The notes: a model not told the origin generated them from the letters alone. A stretch of 64,000 bases of DNA from Lysobacter sp036697405 (GCF_036697405.1 NZ_JBAHWA010000001.1:496001-560000); one strand, 5' to 3'. Counted from the first letter of the stretch, positions 40,644 to 47,880 are shown. Numbers and translations are program-made.

Positions 40644-40984
40644 CGGTCCGCTGGATCCGGTCGCCGCGCAAGCAGCTTGACCAGCAGAAATGCCGCCAGC
40701 AGCACCAGGACGAGACAGCCCAGGCCGAGCCCGGTGTGACGCGGGAACAGCGAGAGCGTGATCCATCCCAAATACGCCAGCGCCGGAACGAAGATCGATG
40801 CGGTAACCGCCTTCCAGGTCCAAGCGACTGGCAGGCGGAAACTCAAGCCGAGAAGCGCGCAAACGACGAGCAGGCCCGGGATCAGATAAAACAGAACCCC
40901 TATGACCGTAAAGTCCGACGCCCCCACCGGCAGCGAGGTGGCAGCCAGTGACAGCGCCAAAGCAGATCTGCGGATAGCCAGCAT
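40637..40984 (-). CDS. Integron cassette: small membrane protein
   Basis: A 115-residue protein with three or four hydrophobic segments: an N-terminal one that could be a signal peptide, VIGVLFYLIPGLLVVCALLG, VTASIFVPALAYLGWITLSL and GLGCLVLVLLAAFLLVKLL, then a basic tail. Its stop falls in the following attC. No family recognised. Confidence 0.75.
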   Translation of the reverse strand: MLAIRRSALALSLAATSLPVGASDFTVIGVLFYLIPGLLVVCALLGLSFRLPVAWTWKAVTASIFVPALAYLGWITLSLFPRHTGLGLGCLVLVLLAAFLLVKLLARRPDPADRR

Positions 40985-40987
40985 AAA

Positions 40988-41050
40988 CGCTAACGCCTAG
41001 AGTTAAGCCGAGCCGCTACAGCGGCTCCGGTTTGGATGAATTCCTGGCCC
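40988..41050 (-). repeat. attC
   Basis: Good recombination-side box (GTTAGCG on the cassette strand) and stem; the opposite box is decayed (CCAGGAATTC). Confidence 0.8.
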
Positions 41051-41074
41051 TCGCTGACGTCAGCGTCGAGCCGC

Positions 41075-41335
41075 CTACGAGCCTGAAAAGAACACCTGCC
41101 ACAGGATCAACAGCACGCCGCCCAGCACAAGGCCGCCTACGCCAATGGCTATGAGCGCCCCCTTGCGAAAAGCGCCGGACGATTCGCCTAGCAGGTCTTC
41201 GTCGGGGTCGTCCAGGGTCATGGCCAAGATGAAAAAAGGCGCAACGGCCAGCACCACGCCCCACTTGGGCGCGTCGAGCTTCACGGCCACCCAGGGCGGA
41301 ATGGCCAGGATCAACAGCCAGACGTACTTGCGCAT
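41075..41335 (-). CDS. Integron cassette: small membrane protein
   Basis: An 86-residue protein with two hydrophobic N-terminal stretches (VWLLILAIPPWVAV and WGVVLAVAPFFILAM), an acidic loop (LDDPDEDLLGE) and a C-terminal membrane segment (ALIAIGVGGLVLGGVLLILW). No family recognised. Sits between two attC sites. Confidence 0.75.
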   Translation of the reverse strand: MRKYVWLLILAIPPWVAVKLDAPKWGVVLAVAPFFILAMTLDDPDEDLLGESSGAFRKGALIAIGVGGLVLGGVLLILWQVFFSGS

Positions 41336-41382
41336 ATCGGATCCACGACAACTTGGCGATAGTCCGGACTTTCCGCGTGAGA

Positions 41383-41441
41383 TCTAACGCCTGAATCAAG
41401 CCGCTCTGCAAAGCGGTTTCGGCTTGAATGAACCTCATGCG
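41383..41441 (-). repeat. attC
   Basis: Left end CTAACGCCTGAATCAAGCCG is near consensus; right end (GAACCTCATGC) is decayed and holds the stop codon of the next cassette gene. Confidence 0.85.
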
Positions 41442-41707
41442 TCAGTCCTGCCATCAGTGTAGTGATCGTGCGGTTGTGCCGCCGAAGTAAAAGACTGCTT
41501 GAACTGCGCCGTGGCATGGTTGGGCTTTGTGGGCCGGAAGGAGCCTTGCTGGATCGACCAATCCAAAACGGAAACGTCGACCGGGTACTGGGTAAGAGTG
41601 CCGCTGAGCGCATTCTGCCTTATCCAGGAATCGGCGAGATCGCGAGACGAAAACACGGCCGCCGGAAACTGCGCGCCATAGCCATTGAATATCCAGACAT
41701 GGGTCAT
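41435..41707 (-). CDS. Integron cassette: small soluble protein (DUF7710-like)
   Basis: A 90-residue protein beginning MTHVWIFNGYGAQFPAAVFS, followed by AWI-type WIRQNALSGTLTQYPVDVSV and DWSIQQGSF. The pattern resembles the small DUF7710 group (function unknown), recalled from memory. It ends inside the attC. Confidence 0.7.
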   Translation of the reverse strand: MTHVWIFNGYGAQFPAAVFSSRDLADSWIRQNALSGTLTQYPVDVSVLDWSIQQGSFRPTKPNHATAQFKQSFTSAAQPHDHYTDGRTDA

Positions 41708-41708
41708 G

Positions 41709-41770
41709 TGACGTCTCGAATCTTAAGACAAGTACAACCGCGCACCGGTTTCGGCCGAGCTATTCCGCGC
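41709..41770 (-). repeat. attC, strongly degenerate
   Basis: Only the positions TGACGTCTCGAATCTTAAG and CGCACCGGTTTCGGCC recall the consensus. Called mainly from its place between two cassette genes. Confidence 0.45.
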
Positions 41771-42269
41771 CCCGTCCCCAGAACGCGAGGGCCCGCTTCG
41801 CCCCTGCACGATCATAGCCATCGGCACTGTTGGCCATGCAAGCAAGAAATGCCGTCACCGCCCTCCTCTTGGGCAAATCGAGCAGGCTGTACTGGCCGAT
41901 CGAGTATGACGGGTGATCCTTGCTTGGCGCGAGCCCGAAAACGACCGAAGCGCAAATGTCGCTCTCCAGGAACGAACCCTGCGCATGGCCTAACGAATAC
42001 ACCATGTAGGCGGGGAGATAGTAGCGAAACTCATCGGCCTGCATATGAGCCAACTGGCAGCCGCAGCGCTCGATCTCCAAGGCGGAAATGTCTTGCCACT
42101 TCGCATCGGTTCGCGTGGTGCCCGCCAAGCGCCACTCTTCGTCGGTGATGGTGCCGGACATCCCCTTCTGGTCGGTGAGAACCAATTGCTGAAGTGAAAT
42201 CTCCGGCCGCGGCACGCCATCGAACGCGGACTCGATGATCTTGCGGGCTTCTTGCCCGGTGAAATCCAT
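41760..42269 (-). CDS. Integron cassette: unknown protein (DUF6714-like)
   Basis: A 169-residue soluble protein from the ATG at 42269. The middle (ADEFRYYLPAYMVYSLGHAQG) and the C-terminal segment (LLDLPKRRAVTAFLACMA) suggest the DUF6714 group, a family often seen near polymorphic-toxin and immunity genes. The match is from memory and unconfirmed. Confidence 0.65.
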   Translation of the reverse strand: MDFTGQEARKIIESAFDGVPRPEISLQQLVLTDQKGMSGTITDEEWRLAGTTRTDAKWQDISALEIERCGCQLAHMQADEFRYYLPAYMVYSLGHAQGSFLESDICASVVFGLAPSKDHPSYSIGQYSLLDLPKRRAVTAFLACMANSADGYDRAGAKRALAFWGRGAE

Positions 42270-42273
42270 GCGG

Positions 42274-42332
42274 CCTCCAGAGCCTGCGTAAGCCGAACCG
42301 AAGCGGCGCCGGCTTGAATGAACTGCTGAAGC
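42274..42332 (-). repeat. attC, degenerate
   Basis: GCCTGCGTAAGCCGAACCGA and GGCTTGAATGAACTGCTGAAG remain; the left box is lost. Confidence 0.7.
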
Positions 42333-42334
42333 GT

Positions 42335-42586
42335 TCAACAGGGAAAGCCCCACAAGCAGTTGCGCACCGAATCCGAGTCGCCCGACGCGATGAGATCAAT
42401 CGGCCGTGCGCCGCCGAGTGAAGGAACCTGCCGATGGAGCCAAGGAAGACTGTCGTCTCCCAGATGGTAGAAGGCAGCCCAGGCAATGTCAGGGTTGTCA
42501 CCGCACTCTCGGACAAGCCGATCCTGGAACCGGCACTCTCCAAAGGCCTCCTTACAGAGGTCCGCAAACGTGGACCAGCCGGTCAT
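42335..42586 (-). CDS. Integron cassette: MbcA/ParS/Xre antitoxin-like protein
   Basis: An 83-residue protein from the ATG at 42586. Its second half, LPWLHRQVPSLGGARPIDLI followed by a short helix, fits the toxin-binding domain of RES-Xre type antitoxins (PF09722). No RES toxin is encoded beside it, and the usual N-terminal helix-turn-helix is not evident. It could be a solitary antitoxin that stabilises the array or protects against a toxin elsewhere. Confidence 0.6.
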   Translation of the reverse strand: MTGWSTFADLCKEAFGECRFQDRLVRECGDNPDIAWAAFYHLGDDSLPWLHRQVPSLGGARPIDLIASGDSDSVRNCLWGFPC

Positions 42587-42596
42587 GTCTATGCGC

Positions 42597-42660
42597 GCTC
42601 CGACACCTGAACCAAGTCGCGTCGCGAAGCAACGCCCCACTTGCAATGAACCCTTAGGCA
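42597..42660 (-). repeat. attC, degenerate
   Basis: ACACCTGAACCAAGTCGCG with right box CCTTAGGCA; the TAA in this box ends the next gene. Confidence 0.75.
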
Positions 42661-42905
42661 GCAGCCGTGCCTGCCGGAACCCAAAGATCATCACCCTCAA
42701 GGTCATAGGTACGATGCTCGCACCCTCCGCCCATGCAGCGAACATAAGCAAGCATCCGCGTAACGCCATCGCTCTGCGCTACCAGCCAGTAGTAGTTGCA
42801 CCCGTCGCTCGAGAATTCGGCATCCGGCCAAATTTCGATGTCGGGGTGAGTTACACGGAGGCGTGAGAAAACCTCCGTCGCTTCGATCAAAGAGATGTCG
42901 GACAT
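42654..42905 (-). CDS. Integron cassette: small soluble protein
   Basis: An 83-residue acidic protein with mixed alpha/beta appearance (EVFSRLRVTHPDIEIWPDAE, then CNYYWLVAQSDG) and three Cys. It stops on the TAA of its attC. No family recognised. Confidence 0.7.
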   Translation of the reverse strand: MSDISLIEATEVFSRLRVTHPDIEIWPDAEFSSDGCNYYWLVAQSDGVTRMLAYVRCMGGGCEHRTYDLEGDDLWVPAGTAAA

Positions 42906-42917
42906 GCTCTCTCCTGC

Positions 42918-42975
42918 GGCCCAACGCCCGAACCGGGTTGATCCACGACGCTGCTTCGGCTCTTAAGCCACTCAC
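42918..42975 (-). repeat. attC, degenerate
   Basis: GGCCCAACGCCCGAACC is good; the right half (CTTCGGCTCTTAAGCCA) is partly lost. Confidence 0.65.
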
Positions 42976-43298
42976 GCATGAAGCGCAAGCGCGAGAACCG
43001 GAGTCCGCCCCATCTCCATGCGCCGCCAGTTGACGAAGGCCGCGCCCTCGACCAAGGCGGAGAACAGCGCAGGACAGCGAACCTTGAAGGCTTGCGCGTG
43101 CTCGATGACCAGCGGCAGCACCTGCCCAGGGCCGACGTGCACTATGGTCATGCCCGAGTCTGGATCGTCCAGGTCAGAAAGACAGTCGATCCAAGCGTTC
43201 ATGTTTCGGCCGTAAAAGGACGGAAAGCCGAACGCCGCAGCAAATACGGAGTGGAACGATTCGGCGTCTACGATGCTGTTGCTGTCAATTCTGATCAT
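42972..43298 (-). CDS. Integron cassette: barstar-like protein
   Basis: A 108-residue protein resembling barstar, the inhibitor of barnase-type RNases: AESFHSVFAAAFGFPSFYGR followed by NMNAWIDCLSDL, the helix-plus-Asp surface that plugs the RNase active site in barstar. Start: ATG at 43298; an upstream TTG at 43331 is less likely. No barnase-like gene lies nearby, so it would be an orphan immunity protein. Fold call is moderately safe. Confidence 0.75.
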   Translation of the reverse strand: MIRIDSNSIVDAESFHSVFAAAFGFPSFYGRNMNAWIDCLSDLDDPDSGMTIVHVGPGQVLPLVIEHAQAFKVRCPALFSALVEGAAFVNWRRMEMGRTPVLALALHA

Positions 43299-43348
43299 GT
43301 CTCCAGGCCAAAAATTTCTTGAATTGTCCAAGTTCGACGACCCACTGG

Positions 43349-43410
43349 GCGAACCATCGAGTTCAAGCCGAGTCGAAAAACAACTTCGGCCTGTCAGGAG
43401 CTATGAGGCG
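43349..43410 (-). repeat. attC, degenerate
   Basis: GCGAACCATCGAGTTCAAGC, then GAGTCGAAAAACAACTTCGGC; ends recognisable only by position. Confidence 0.55.
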
Positions 43411-43425
43411 TTGAGTTCGGAAAGC

Positions 43426-43539
43426 TCAACTGCGTAAGAGATGATTGATGCCGTAATCGTCGCCCCAGTAGTTCAGTGTGCTCGCGAACTGATGGCAGAC
43501 GTTGTGAGCCACGGACTTCAGTGGTTTTAGCGACGGCAC
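43426..43539 (-). CDS. Integron cassette: 37-residue protein
   Basis: A very short cassette gene between two attC sites, from a GTG at 43539 (TTG at 43545 possible). The sequence KSVAHNVCHQFASTLNYWGD then DYGINHLLRS looks constrained and amphipathic, not random. The frame stays open through the upstream attC, so an automatic start would be placed far too early. Function unknown. Confidence 0.55.
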   Translation of the reverse strand: MPSLKPLKSVAHNVCHQFASTLNYWGDDYGINHLLRS

Positions 43540-43548
43540 TGCCAAAGC

Positions 43549-43610
43549 CTCCCAAACGCTTGAACTAAATCGAGCCGTGAAGCGGACTCTGCTTCCATGA
43601 GCTTCTAGTT
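43549..43610 (-). repeat. attC
   Basis: CCCAAACGCTTGAACTAAAT, GAGCCGTGAAGCGGACTCTG; right box GCTTCTAGTTCC is decayed. Confidence 0.7.
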
Positions 43611-43943
43611 CCGCACCGTGCCGCATGAAGCGCAGAAACTGGCCCTCGGTGTCCGCAACGGTTTGCCGCAAGAAACGCAAGGCGGCCCATAGAGGCTGAC
43701 GTAATGGTGCCAAATGGCATTGACATTGATCTCGCTGAATCCGGTCAACTCACGATACTTGTCCAGCGCGGCCCGGCCGAACACCCGGTCTTTAGCCTCG
43801 GCGAGAGAGAGCCCGTGCTCGTGCCGGTATCGCTGTAGCTCGGAAATGCTGTCCCGCAACAATGGCGCGACCATGCCCCACTCGTCGTCCTCCAGCATGG
43901 GAATAACCATGTTGCAACGCCAGCAGAAGAGGTCACGTGCCAT
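43605..43943 (-). CDS. Integron cassette: zinc-ribbon-like protein
   Basis: A 112-residue protein with Cys pairs at both ends: FCWRC near residue 6-9 and CVSCGKPLRTPRASFCASCG at the C-terminus, the layout of a zinc ribbon. The middle is helical (LRDSISELQRYRHEHGLSLA). Function unknown. Confidence 0.7.
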   Translation of the reverse strand: MARDLFCWRCNMVIPMLEDDEWGMVAPLLRDSISELQRYRHEHGLSLAEAKDRVFGRAALDKYRELTGFSEINVNAIWHHYVSLYGPPCVSCGKPLRTPRASFCASCGTVRN

Positions 43944-43944
43944 G

Positions 43945-43996
43945 GGCCAACACCTGAAGCCGAGCCGCGAGCGATCTTGGCTCTTACTAGACCGTA
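43945..43996 (-). repeat. attC, degenerate
   Basis: CCAACACCTGAAGCCGAGCC remains; shortened by a few bases, with the right end unclear. Confidence 0.6.
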
Positions 43997-44436
43997 GCCT
44001 TTAGCGCCCGTAGGCACAGCCCTGCCCACTGAGCAAAGCCTCCTGCACAAAGACTTAAGAACAACCAGCCAGACGAAAAAATCCGCAAATAGACCACCCG
44101 GCCGAGGTCCATGCCGCGAGGATAGTAGTTGATCGCGCCAACGAACACCGCAAGGAACCAAACGAAAGAAATGACCACAGCCAGCCAGTAGGCACGAGGG
44201 AATGAAACCCTTGGAAAAGCAAAGTCACGGCGCCCAAGGACGCTGAAACCGCATTTGGCTAGCTGGAAAAGAACGCAGAGCAACACGGCCATGACAACTA
44301 GGTGCATGGGGAACAACGTCCACGTAGCGTGTTGCGCAAGCGGGTGCCATGCATAGACGCCAATGGCAAAACTCATCAACGCTACGAGCAAGCATAGACG
44401 AGCAAGCGGCAACAACGTTTTGACGAACTGATTCAT
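43987..44436 (-). CDS. Integron cassette: four-helix membrane protein
   Basis: A 149-residue protein with about four membrane segments (LARLCLLVALMSFAIGVYAW, LFPMHLVVMAVLLCVLF, YWLAVVISFVWFLAVFVGAI and LRIFSSGWLFLSLCAGGFA). Lower GC than the surrounding chromosome. No family recognised. Confidence 0.75.
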   Translation of the reverse strand: MNQFVKTLLPLARLCLLVALMSFAIGVYAWHPLAQHATWTLFPMHLVVMAVLLCVLFQLAKCGFSVLGRRDFAFPRVSFPRAYWLAVVISFVWFLAVFVGAINYYPRGMDLGRVVYLRIFSSGWLFLSLCAGGFAQWAGLCLRALKATV

Positions 44437-44440
44437 GCAA

Positions 44441-44500
44441 TTGCCGCCTGGACTATGTCAAACCACGAAGCTGCGCCAGTTTGACCGAACTGTTAGCGCC
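44441..44500 (-). repeat. attC, degenerate on one side
   Basis: Right end TTGACCGAACTGTTAGCGCC is good; the left side (GCCGCCTGGACTATGTC) is decayed. Confidence 0.65.
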
Positions 44501-44502
44501 CA

Positions 44503-44844
44503 TCACTCGAAGCACGCCACGAACTGGATAGCGGATACATAAGGAGAACTATCCAGGGCCGCTTTGTAATCCGGCAATTCCAGCACAGCAGTGCTAAACC
44601 TATCAAAGAACTCCCGGGCTTCCGGCATGGGCAAGTTGTAACCGTCTAGCCGAATCAGCACGTTCGCGCCGGCGGAATCCGGATAGCGCTCAGCCAACTC
44701 GCCCTCGATCGCAGCGTCAATGCATGCATACAGGCGGTCCTGCAGCCTTCGAAGACTGGAACGCACATCATCCCAAGGGCCTTCCTCCACGAGGACCATC
44801 TGCCATGGGTCCTTTGTTATGAAATCTACAACAAGGTCGGACAT
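44503..44844 (-). CDS. Integron cassette: DUF6572-like protein
   Basis: A 113-residue protein fitting the DUF6572 pattern: VDFITKDP, VLVEEGPWDD, RRLQDRLYACIDAAIEGELA then ERYPDSAG. Members are small soluble proteins of unknown function that are frequent near toxin-immunity loci. The assignment rests on remembered family pattern. Confidence 0.7.
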   Translation of the reverse strand: MSDLVVDFITKDPWQMVLVEEGPWDDVRSSLRRLQDRLYACIDAAIEGELAERYPDSAGANVLIRLDGYNLPMPEAREFFDRFSTAVLELPDYKAALDSSPYVSAIQFVACFE

Positions 44845-44847
44845 GGG

Positions 44848-44907
44848 CGCTAATGCCTGAACTAAGCCAATCCGCGAAGCGGCTCAGATGGAATGAATTG
44901 CTAGACC
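44848..44907 (-). repeat. attC
   Basis: CGCTAATGCCTGAACTAAGC ... GGAATGAATTGCTAGACC. The TAG in the right box ends the next gene. Confidence 0.85.
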
Positions 44908-45329
44908 GCCCCCGACGACAGCTGAGCCCAGGCCTGACGAACCCCGGTCAGATGGACAAGACCAATGGTGAGGCAAATCGCGGAGCTCCACCACCAGAAT
45001 GCCGAACCCGAACTGGCCGCAATGGGAAAGCCCGCTAGGCCACGCAGCATGTAAATGCCGGTGATGATGCACAAGGCGGTGCGAACGAGAGGCAGCCTGG
45101 GAACGACACCCGCACCGGAGAGGGCATAGACCGACCAGGCGGCCAGTACCAGCACGATGCCCGAAGTGATGAGAGTGGGACGCCAGCTGCCGGCCGCCGC
45201 CAGTTGAGCCATCCGTTCGCCGGCGCCGAAGAAGCGATACCAGGAAGCGCCAAAAACGATGCAACCGACGTGCAAGAGGGCCGCCACCGCGCTCAAAGCC
45301 GCGCCGAGGATTAGGAATGGGTTGTTCAT
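44901..45329 (-). CDS. Integron cassette: four-helix membrane protein
   Basis: A 142-residue protein with four hydrophobic segments (FLILGAALSAVAALLHVGCI, LITSGIVLVLAAWSVYALS, LVRTALCIITGIYMLRGLA and WWWSSAICLTIGLVHLTGV). Composition is close to chromosomal GC. No family named. Confidence 0.75.
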   Translation of the reverse strand: MNNPFLILGAALSAVAALLHVGCIVFGASWYRFFGAGERMAQLAAAGSWRPTLITSGIVLVLAAWSVYALSGAGVVPRLPLVRTALCIITGIYMLRGLAGFPIAASSGSAFWWWSSAICLTIGLVHLTGVRQAWAQLSSGAV

Positions 45330-45347
45330 ATCGTCTTTCCTGAGCGA

Positions 45348-45406
45348 CCTGGCGCCCGAATTAAGCCGAGCCGCGAGCGGCTGCGGTTTGAAAGAATGGT
45401 TAGGGC
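45348..45406 (-). repeat. attC
   Basis: GCGCCCGAATTAAGCCGAGC ... GAAAGAATGGTTAGGGC; both boxes readable. Confidence 0.85.
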
Positions 45407-45419
45407 CGGCGTCAGGCGA

Positions 45420-45734
45420 TCAATCGTCGGCATCGCCGCCCCAGTCGCCCAAAGACCTGCCGCGAGTCCGGCCTGCCACCGGAACTCCGACCACGTCGGC
45501 TAAGTCAGCCAGGGCGTCGTCTTCCAACGTGCGGTCCAGCCCACGATAGCTCCGCCACGCACGAATGAGCGAAACGACAGCACCGACTATCGGCACAAGC
45601 CAGATAAAGGCTAGCCAGCCCGCCCGCTGCCAGTTCCCCAAAAACGGGCTGAGCACTGTTTCCAGGGTTGCGGCGACGTTTAGCAGCGCTGCAAAAGCGA
45701 TCAGTATTTCCAGCCAGGTTTGCAACGATGTCAT
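45420..45734 (-). CDS. Integron cassette: small membrane protein
   Basis: A 104-residue protein with two N-terminal membrane segments (LEILIAFAALLNVAATL and AGWLAFIWLVPIVGAVVSLI) and a cytoplasmic acidic tail (LEDDALADLADVVG). The first part resembles phospholipase-D-type N-terminal anchors (PLDc_N) in layout. Function unknown. Confidence 0.7.
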   Translation of the reverse strand: MTSLQTWLEILIAFAALLNVAATLETVLSPFLGNWQRAGWLAFIWLVPIVGAVVSLIRAWRSYRGLDRTLEDDALADLADVVGVPVAGRTRGRSLGDWGGDADD

Positions 45735-45739
45735 ATCGG

Positions 45740-45802
45740 CCCCTAACAGCTAAACCCGGTCGAGCCGTGAAGCGGTGGCTCGACTTGAATGAATTGAAAG
45801 CG
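45740..45802 (-). repeat. attC
   Basis: CCCTAACAGCTAAACCCGGT ... ACTTGAATGAATTGAAAGCG. Confidence 0.8.
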
Positions 45803-46207
45803 TCACTCGGGATCCCTTTCAAAAGTCGCAACATCCGACGGCAGCTGCACCCACGAGTGTCTGCGGCAGTTGTAAGTCGAAACCTGAGGCAGCGGGAAAC
45901 CGGGGTCGGCGAAGGCGCCCACAGCAACGCCAACACCATCAACTTCACCCTCCTCTGTGTGGAAGAGGTTCGTTCCACAGAACGGGCAAAACCTGTAGCG
46001 AAACTTCGCCCCCTGCTCGCCCGTGCGAACGAACTCGGTAGCTGAGCCTACTACCTTGTAAGGGGCAGCAAAACTGGCAAGGGTTGCGAAGACGCTTCCA
46101 GTTCTCTGCTGGCATGCAAGGCAGTGACAAATACCTACATCTAAAGGCTCACCTTGAAGCTCGATGCTTAGCTGACCGCAAGTGCAGGAAGCTGTGCGTA
46201 CAGACAT
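45803..46207 (-). CDS. Integron cassette: GFA-family zinc protein
   Basis: A 134-residue protein of the glutathione-dependent formaldehyde-activating (GFA, PF04828) fold. Zinc ligands stand in the family order: CTCG near residue 8-10, CHCLACQQRTG, and FCPFCGTNLF. Family members bind structural zinc; only a few act on S-hydroxymethyl-glutathione, so enzymatic function is uncertain. A second GFA cassette is at 50110. Confidence 0.9.
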   Translation of the reverse strand: MSVRTASCTCGQLSIELQGEPLDVGICHCLACQQRTGSVFATLASFAAPYKVVGSATEFVRTGEQGAKFRYRFCPFCGTNLFHTEEGEVDGVGVAVGAFADPGFPLPQVSTYNCRRHSWVQLPSDVATFERDPE

Positions 46208-46231
46208 TCGCGACCTCGCTGAAATGAAGGG

Positions 46232-46294
46232 ACGCCTAACGCAAGAACCAAGCCGCCCCGCAAAGCGGGTTCGACTCGAATGATCTGTTAAGCC
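46232..46294 (-). repeat. attC
   Basis: CGCCTAACGCAAGAACCAAG ... TCGAATGATCTGTTAAGCCG. Its TAA ends the next gene. Confidence 0.85.
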
Positions 46295-46848
46295 GCACCC
46301 AAGGCCTCCGGGGGCAACCGTACGGCAGATGCAAACATCGCATGCAACTCATCCAAACGGCGCGCTGGAGCAACCCAAGGCTCCAACTTGAACGTCGAGG
46401 CGATCCTCTCCAGCAGCATCCGTTCGCCTTGACTGGCATCCGGATCGAAGCGGGCGAGCACAAGCTCCTGGAGCGTGGCATGCCTGTCATACACAAGCTG
46501 TTCCAGTCCGAAGTAGCCGAACCGGCAGCCCAATGCCAGGAACTCTCTGAGATCGGCGGCGACGATCGTGTTCGGGGTGTCGCACATGGGCACGGTCATT
46601 ACGACGGGAGACGAATCGGTGAACTCACCGTCCGTCGACAAGAGGCCGTAATGAACACCGTCGCCACCTGTCGTAGCGAAGGTGAGGGAGTTGAGAGGAG
46701 TGCACCAGTAACTGTAGTTTCGGGGCGGAGCAAGCAGGATAAGACCAACCGGTGCAAAGGCGTCGTTCCAGTCCGAGCCGGCATCGGTCGGATCGCCGCC
46801 CGCGAGACTCCAGAGCTCTTGCAACGTTGAACTACTGATGACACCCAT
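46288..46848 (-). CDS. Integron cassette: unknown soluble protein
   Basis: A 186-residue protein with a conserved-looking core (PPRNYSYWCTPLNSLTFATT, GGDGVHYGLL, VPMCDTPNTIVAADLREFLA, then CRFGYFGLEQLVYD). The arrangement recalls SMI1/KNR4-like immunity proteins, but I cannot assign it. Ends on the TAA of its attC. Confidence 0.7.
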   Translation of the reverse strand: MGVISSSTLQELWSLAGGDPTDAGSDWNDAFAPVGLILLAPPRNYSYWCTPLNSLTFATTGGDGVHYGLLSTDGEFTDSSPVVMTVPMCDTPNTIVAADLREFLALGCRFGYFGLEQLVYDRHATLQELVLARFDPDASQGERMLLERIASTFKLEPWVAPARRLDELHAMFASAVRLPPEALGAA

Positions 46849-46852
46849 GTGC

Positions 46853-46914
46853 GACCTAGCACCTGAAGTAGGACAACCCGCGAAGCGGGCTCGGCTTGAA
46901 TGAGTTGTCAGGCG
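46853..46914 (-). repeat. attC
   Basis: ACCTAGCACCTGAAGTAGGA ... GCTTGAATGAGTTGTCAGGCG. Confidence 0.8.
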
Positions 46915-46923
46915 CGTGCAAAT

Positions 46924-46995
46924 TCACTGCATGGCCCTCTTGGATAGATGCTGGATGTAGTAAGACGACTCTGCAGGCGGCAACCGAGGTTTCAT
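46924..46995 (-). pseudogene. C-terminal remnant related to the cassette gene at 48677
   Basis: Reads LPPAESSYYIQHLSKRAMQ then a stop. This aligns with the end of the 140-residue cassette protein at 48677 (LIPAAESSRYIRHLSRKAVR). The rest of that gene is missing, so this is a truncated paralogue trapped downstream of another gene in the same cassette. Confidence 0.65.
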
Positions 46996-47456
46996 GCCAG
47001 TGGGTTCGCCGCAACCCAAGGAACAATTGCCTCAAACTCGAGCTGCACCAGCGGCATCCCCTGGAATGGCTCCGGCACCTGCGACAGGCGCGTGGTGAAC
47101 CCAATGCTCGTCATGCCGGGAAACGGCTCTGCATCCAGATGATGGGTTGTCTCGCTGGTCTGCCGCCAAGCATCCGCGCCGCCATCAAGGTGGCCAACAA
47201 AATGAAACCAGCCTTGCGTTGGCATGGCTTCACCGCTAGTGCCGCAATGGCAAAGCTCTGCCGGCTTGCCGGGATCAATCGCAAGCTGGTGAAGCAAATG
47301 CAGGAAAGGTGGCGAAAACGCCCCTTCGCCGGCGGCGCGGAAGTTGGCGCAGTCCCTACACTCGCAAGCCATGACTGAGGCGCGCGCGTAGAGCTGCCTC
47401 GTCAGCTCCGGATCGAAGCGGATGCTCCATCGACCGATTTGGCAGGAACTTTCCAT
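46992..47456 (-). CDS. Integron cassette: unknown Cys/His-rich protein
   Basis: A 154-residue protein. N-terminal CQIGRWSIRF, then CECRDCANFRAA and ELCHCG, which could bind metal. The C-terminus is beta-rich (FTTRLSQVPEPFQGMPLVQL). Its last bases overlap a remnant of another cassette gene (46924-46995). No family recognised. Confidence 0.7.
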   Translation of the reverse strand: MESSCQIGRWSIRFDPELTRQLYARASVMACECRDCANFRAAGEGAFSPPFLHLLHQLAIDPGKPAELCHCGTSGEAMPTQGWFHFVGHLDGGADAWRQTSETTHHLDAEPFPGMTSIGFTTRLSQVPEPFQGMPLVQLEFEAIVPWVAANPLA

Positions 47457-47457
47457 T

Positions 47458-47520
47458 GCCGCCTAACACCTGGATTAAGCCGAGCCGCGAAGCGGCTTCC
47501 GCTTGAACTGATCGTCAAAC
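47458..47520 (-). repeat. attC
   Basis: GCCTAACACCTGGATTAAGC ... CGCTTGAACTGATCGTCAAAC. Confidence 0.9.
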
Positions 47521-47817
47521 ACCGCGCCGCCTAGTTCGCAACGAGAGCGCCAGGCAACAAAACCCAAGCGTAAGGAGCAGTAGCCCGGGGTACATGGCAC
47601 TTATCAGCAGCGATCTGAGCGGAGTCAGATCGGGACCATGGCCCCCATGTGTGATCAAGAAGTACCCGAGTGCATGCAAACCGGAACCGACCGCGATCAG
47701 CATTCCGGCCAGTCTGTAGCCACGCACTGCAATCAGCAACCCGCTGATTGCGATCAGCACGCTGAAGACTTCGATAAGGAAGCCCAGTGATTGGAAGATG
47801 CGCGTGATGGTTTCCAT
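47515..47817 (-). CDS. Integron cassette: small membrane protein
   Basis: A 100-residue protein from the ATG at 47817 with three membrane segments (FLIEVFSVLIAISGLLIAV, LAGMLIAVGSGLHALGYFLI, LISAMYPGLLLLTLGFCCLAL) and a basic C-terminus. Stop lies in the attC. No family recognised. Confidence 0.75.
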   Translation of the reverse strand: METITRIFQSLGFLIEVFSVLIAISGLLIAVRGYRLAGMLIAVGSGLHALGYFLITHGGHGPDLTPLRSLLISAMYPGLLLLTLGFCCLALSLRTRRRGV

Positions 47818-47821
47818 AGCT

Positions 47822-47880
47822 GCCAAGGCCTGAACTAAGCCGTGCCGCGAAGCGGCGTCGGCCTGAATGAATTGTTAGGC
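47822..47880 (-). repeat. attC
   Basis: AAGGCCTGAACTAAGCCGTG ... GCCTGAATGAATTGTTAGGC. The next gene reads into it. Confidence 0.9.

Noticed and set aside
43426..43713. A 95-residue protein spanning a cassette and its upstream attC
   Set aside because: The N-terminal half is merely the translated attC and the 3' part of the previous gene. The real unit is the 37-residue frame after the attC.
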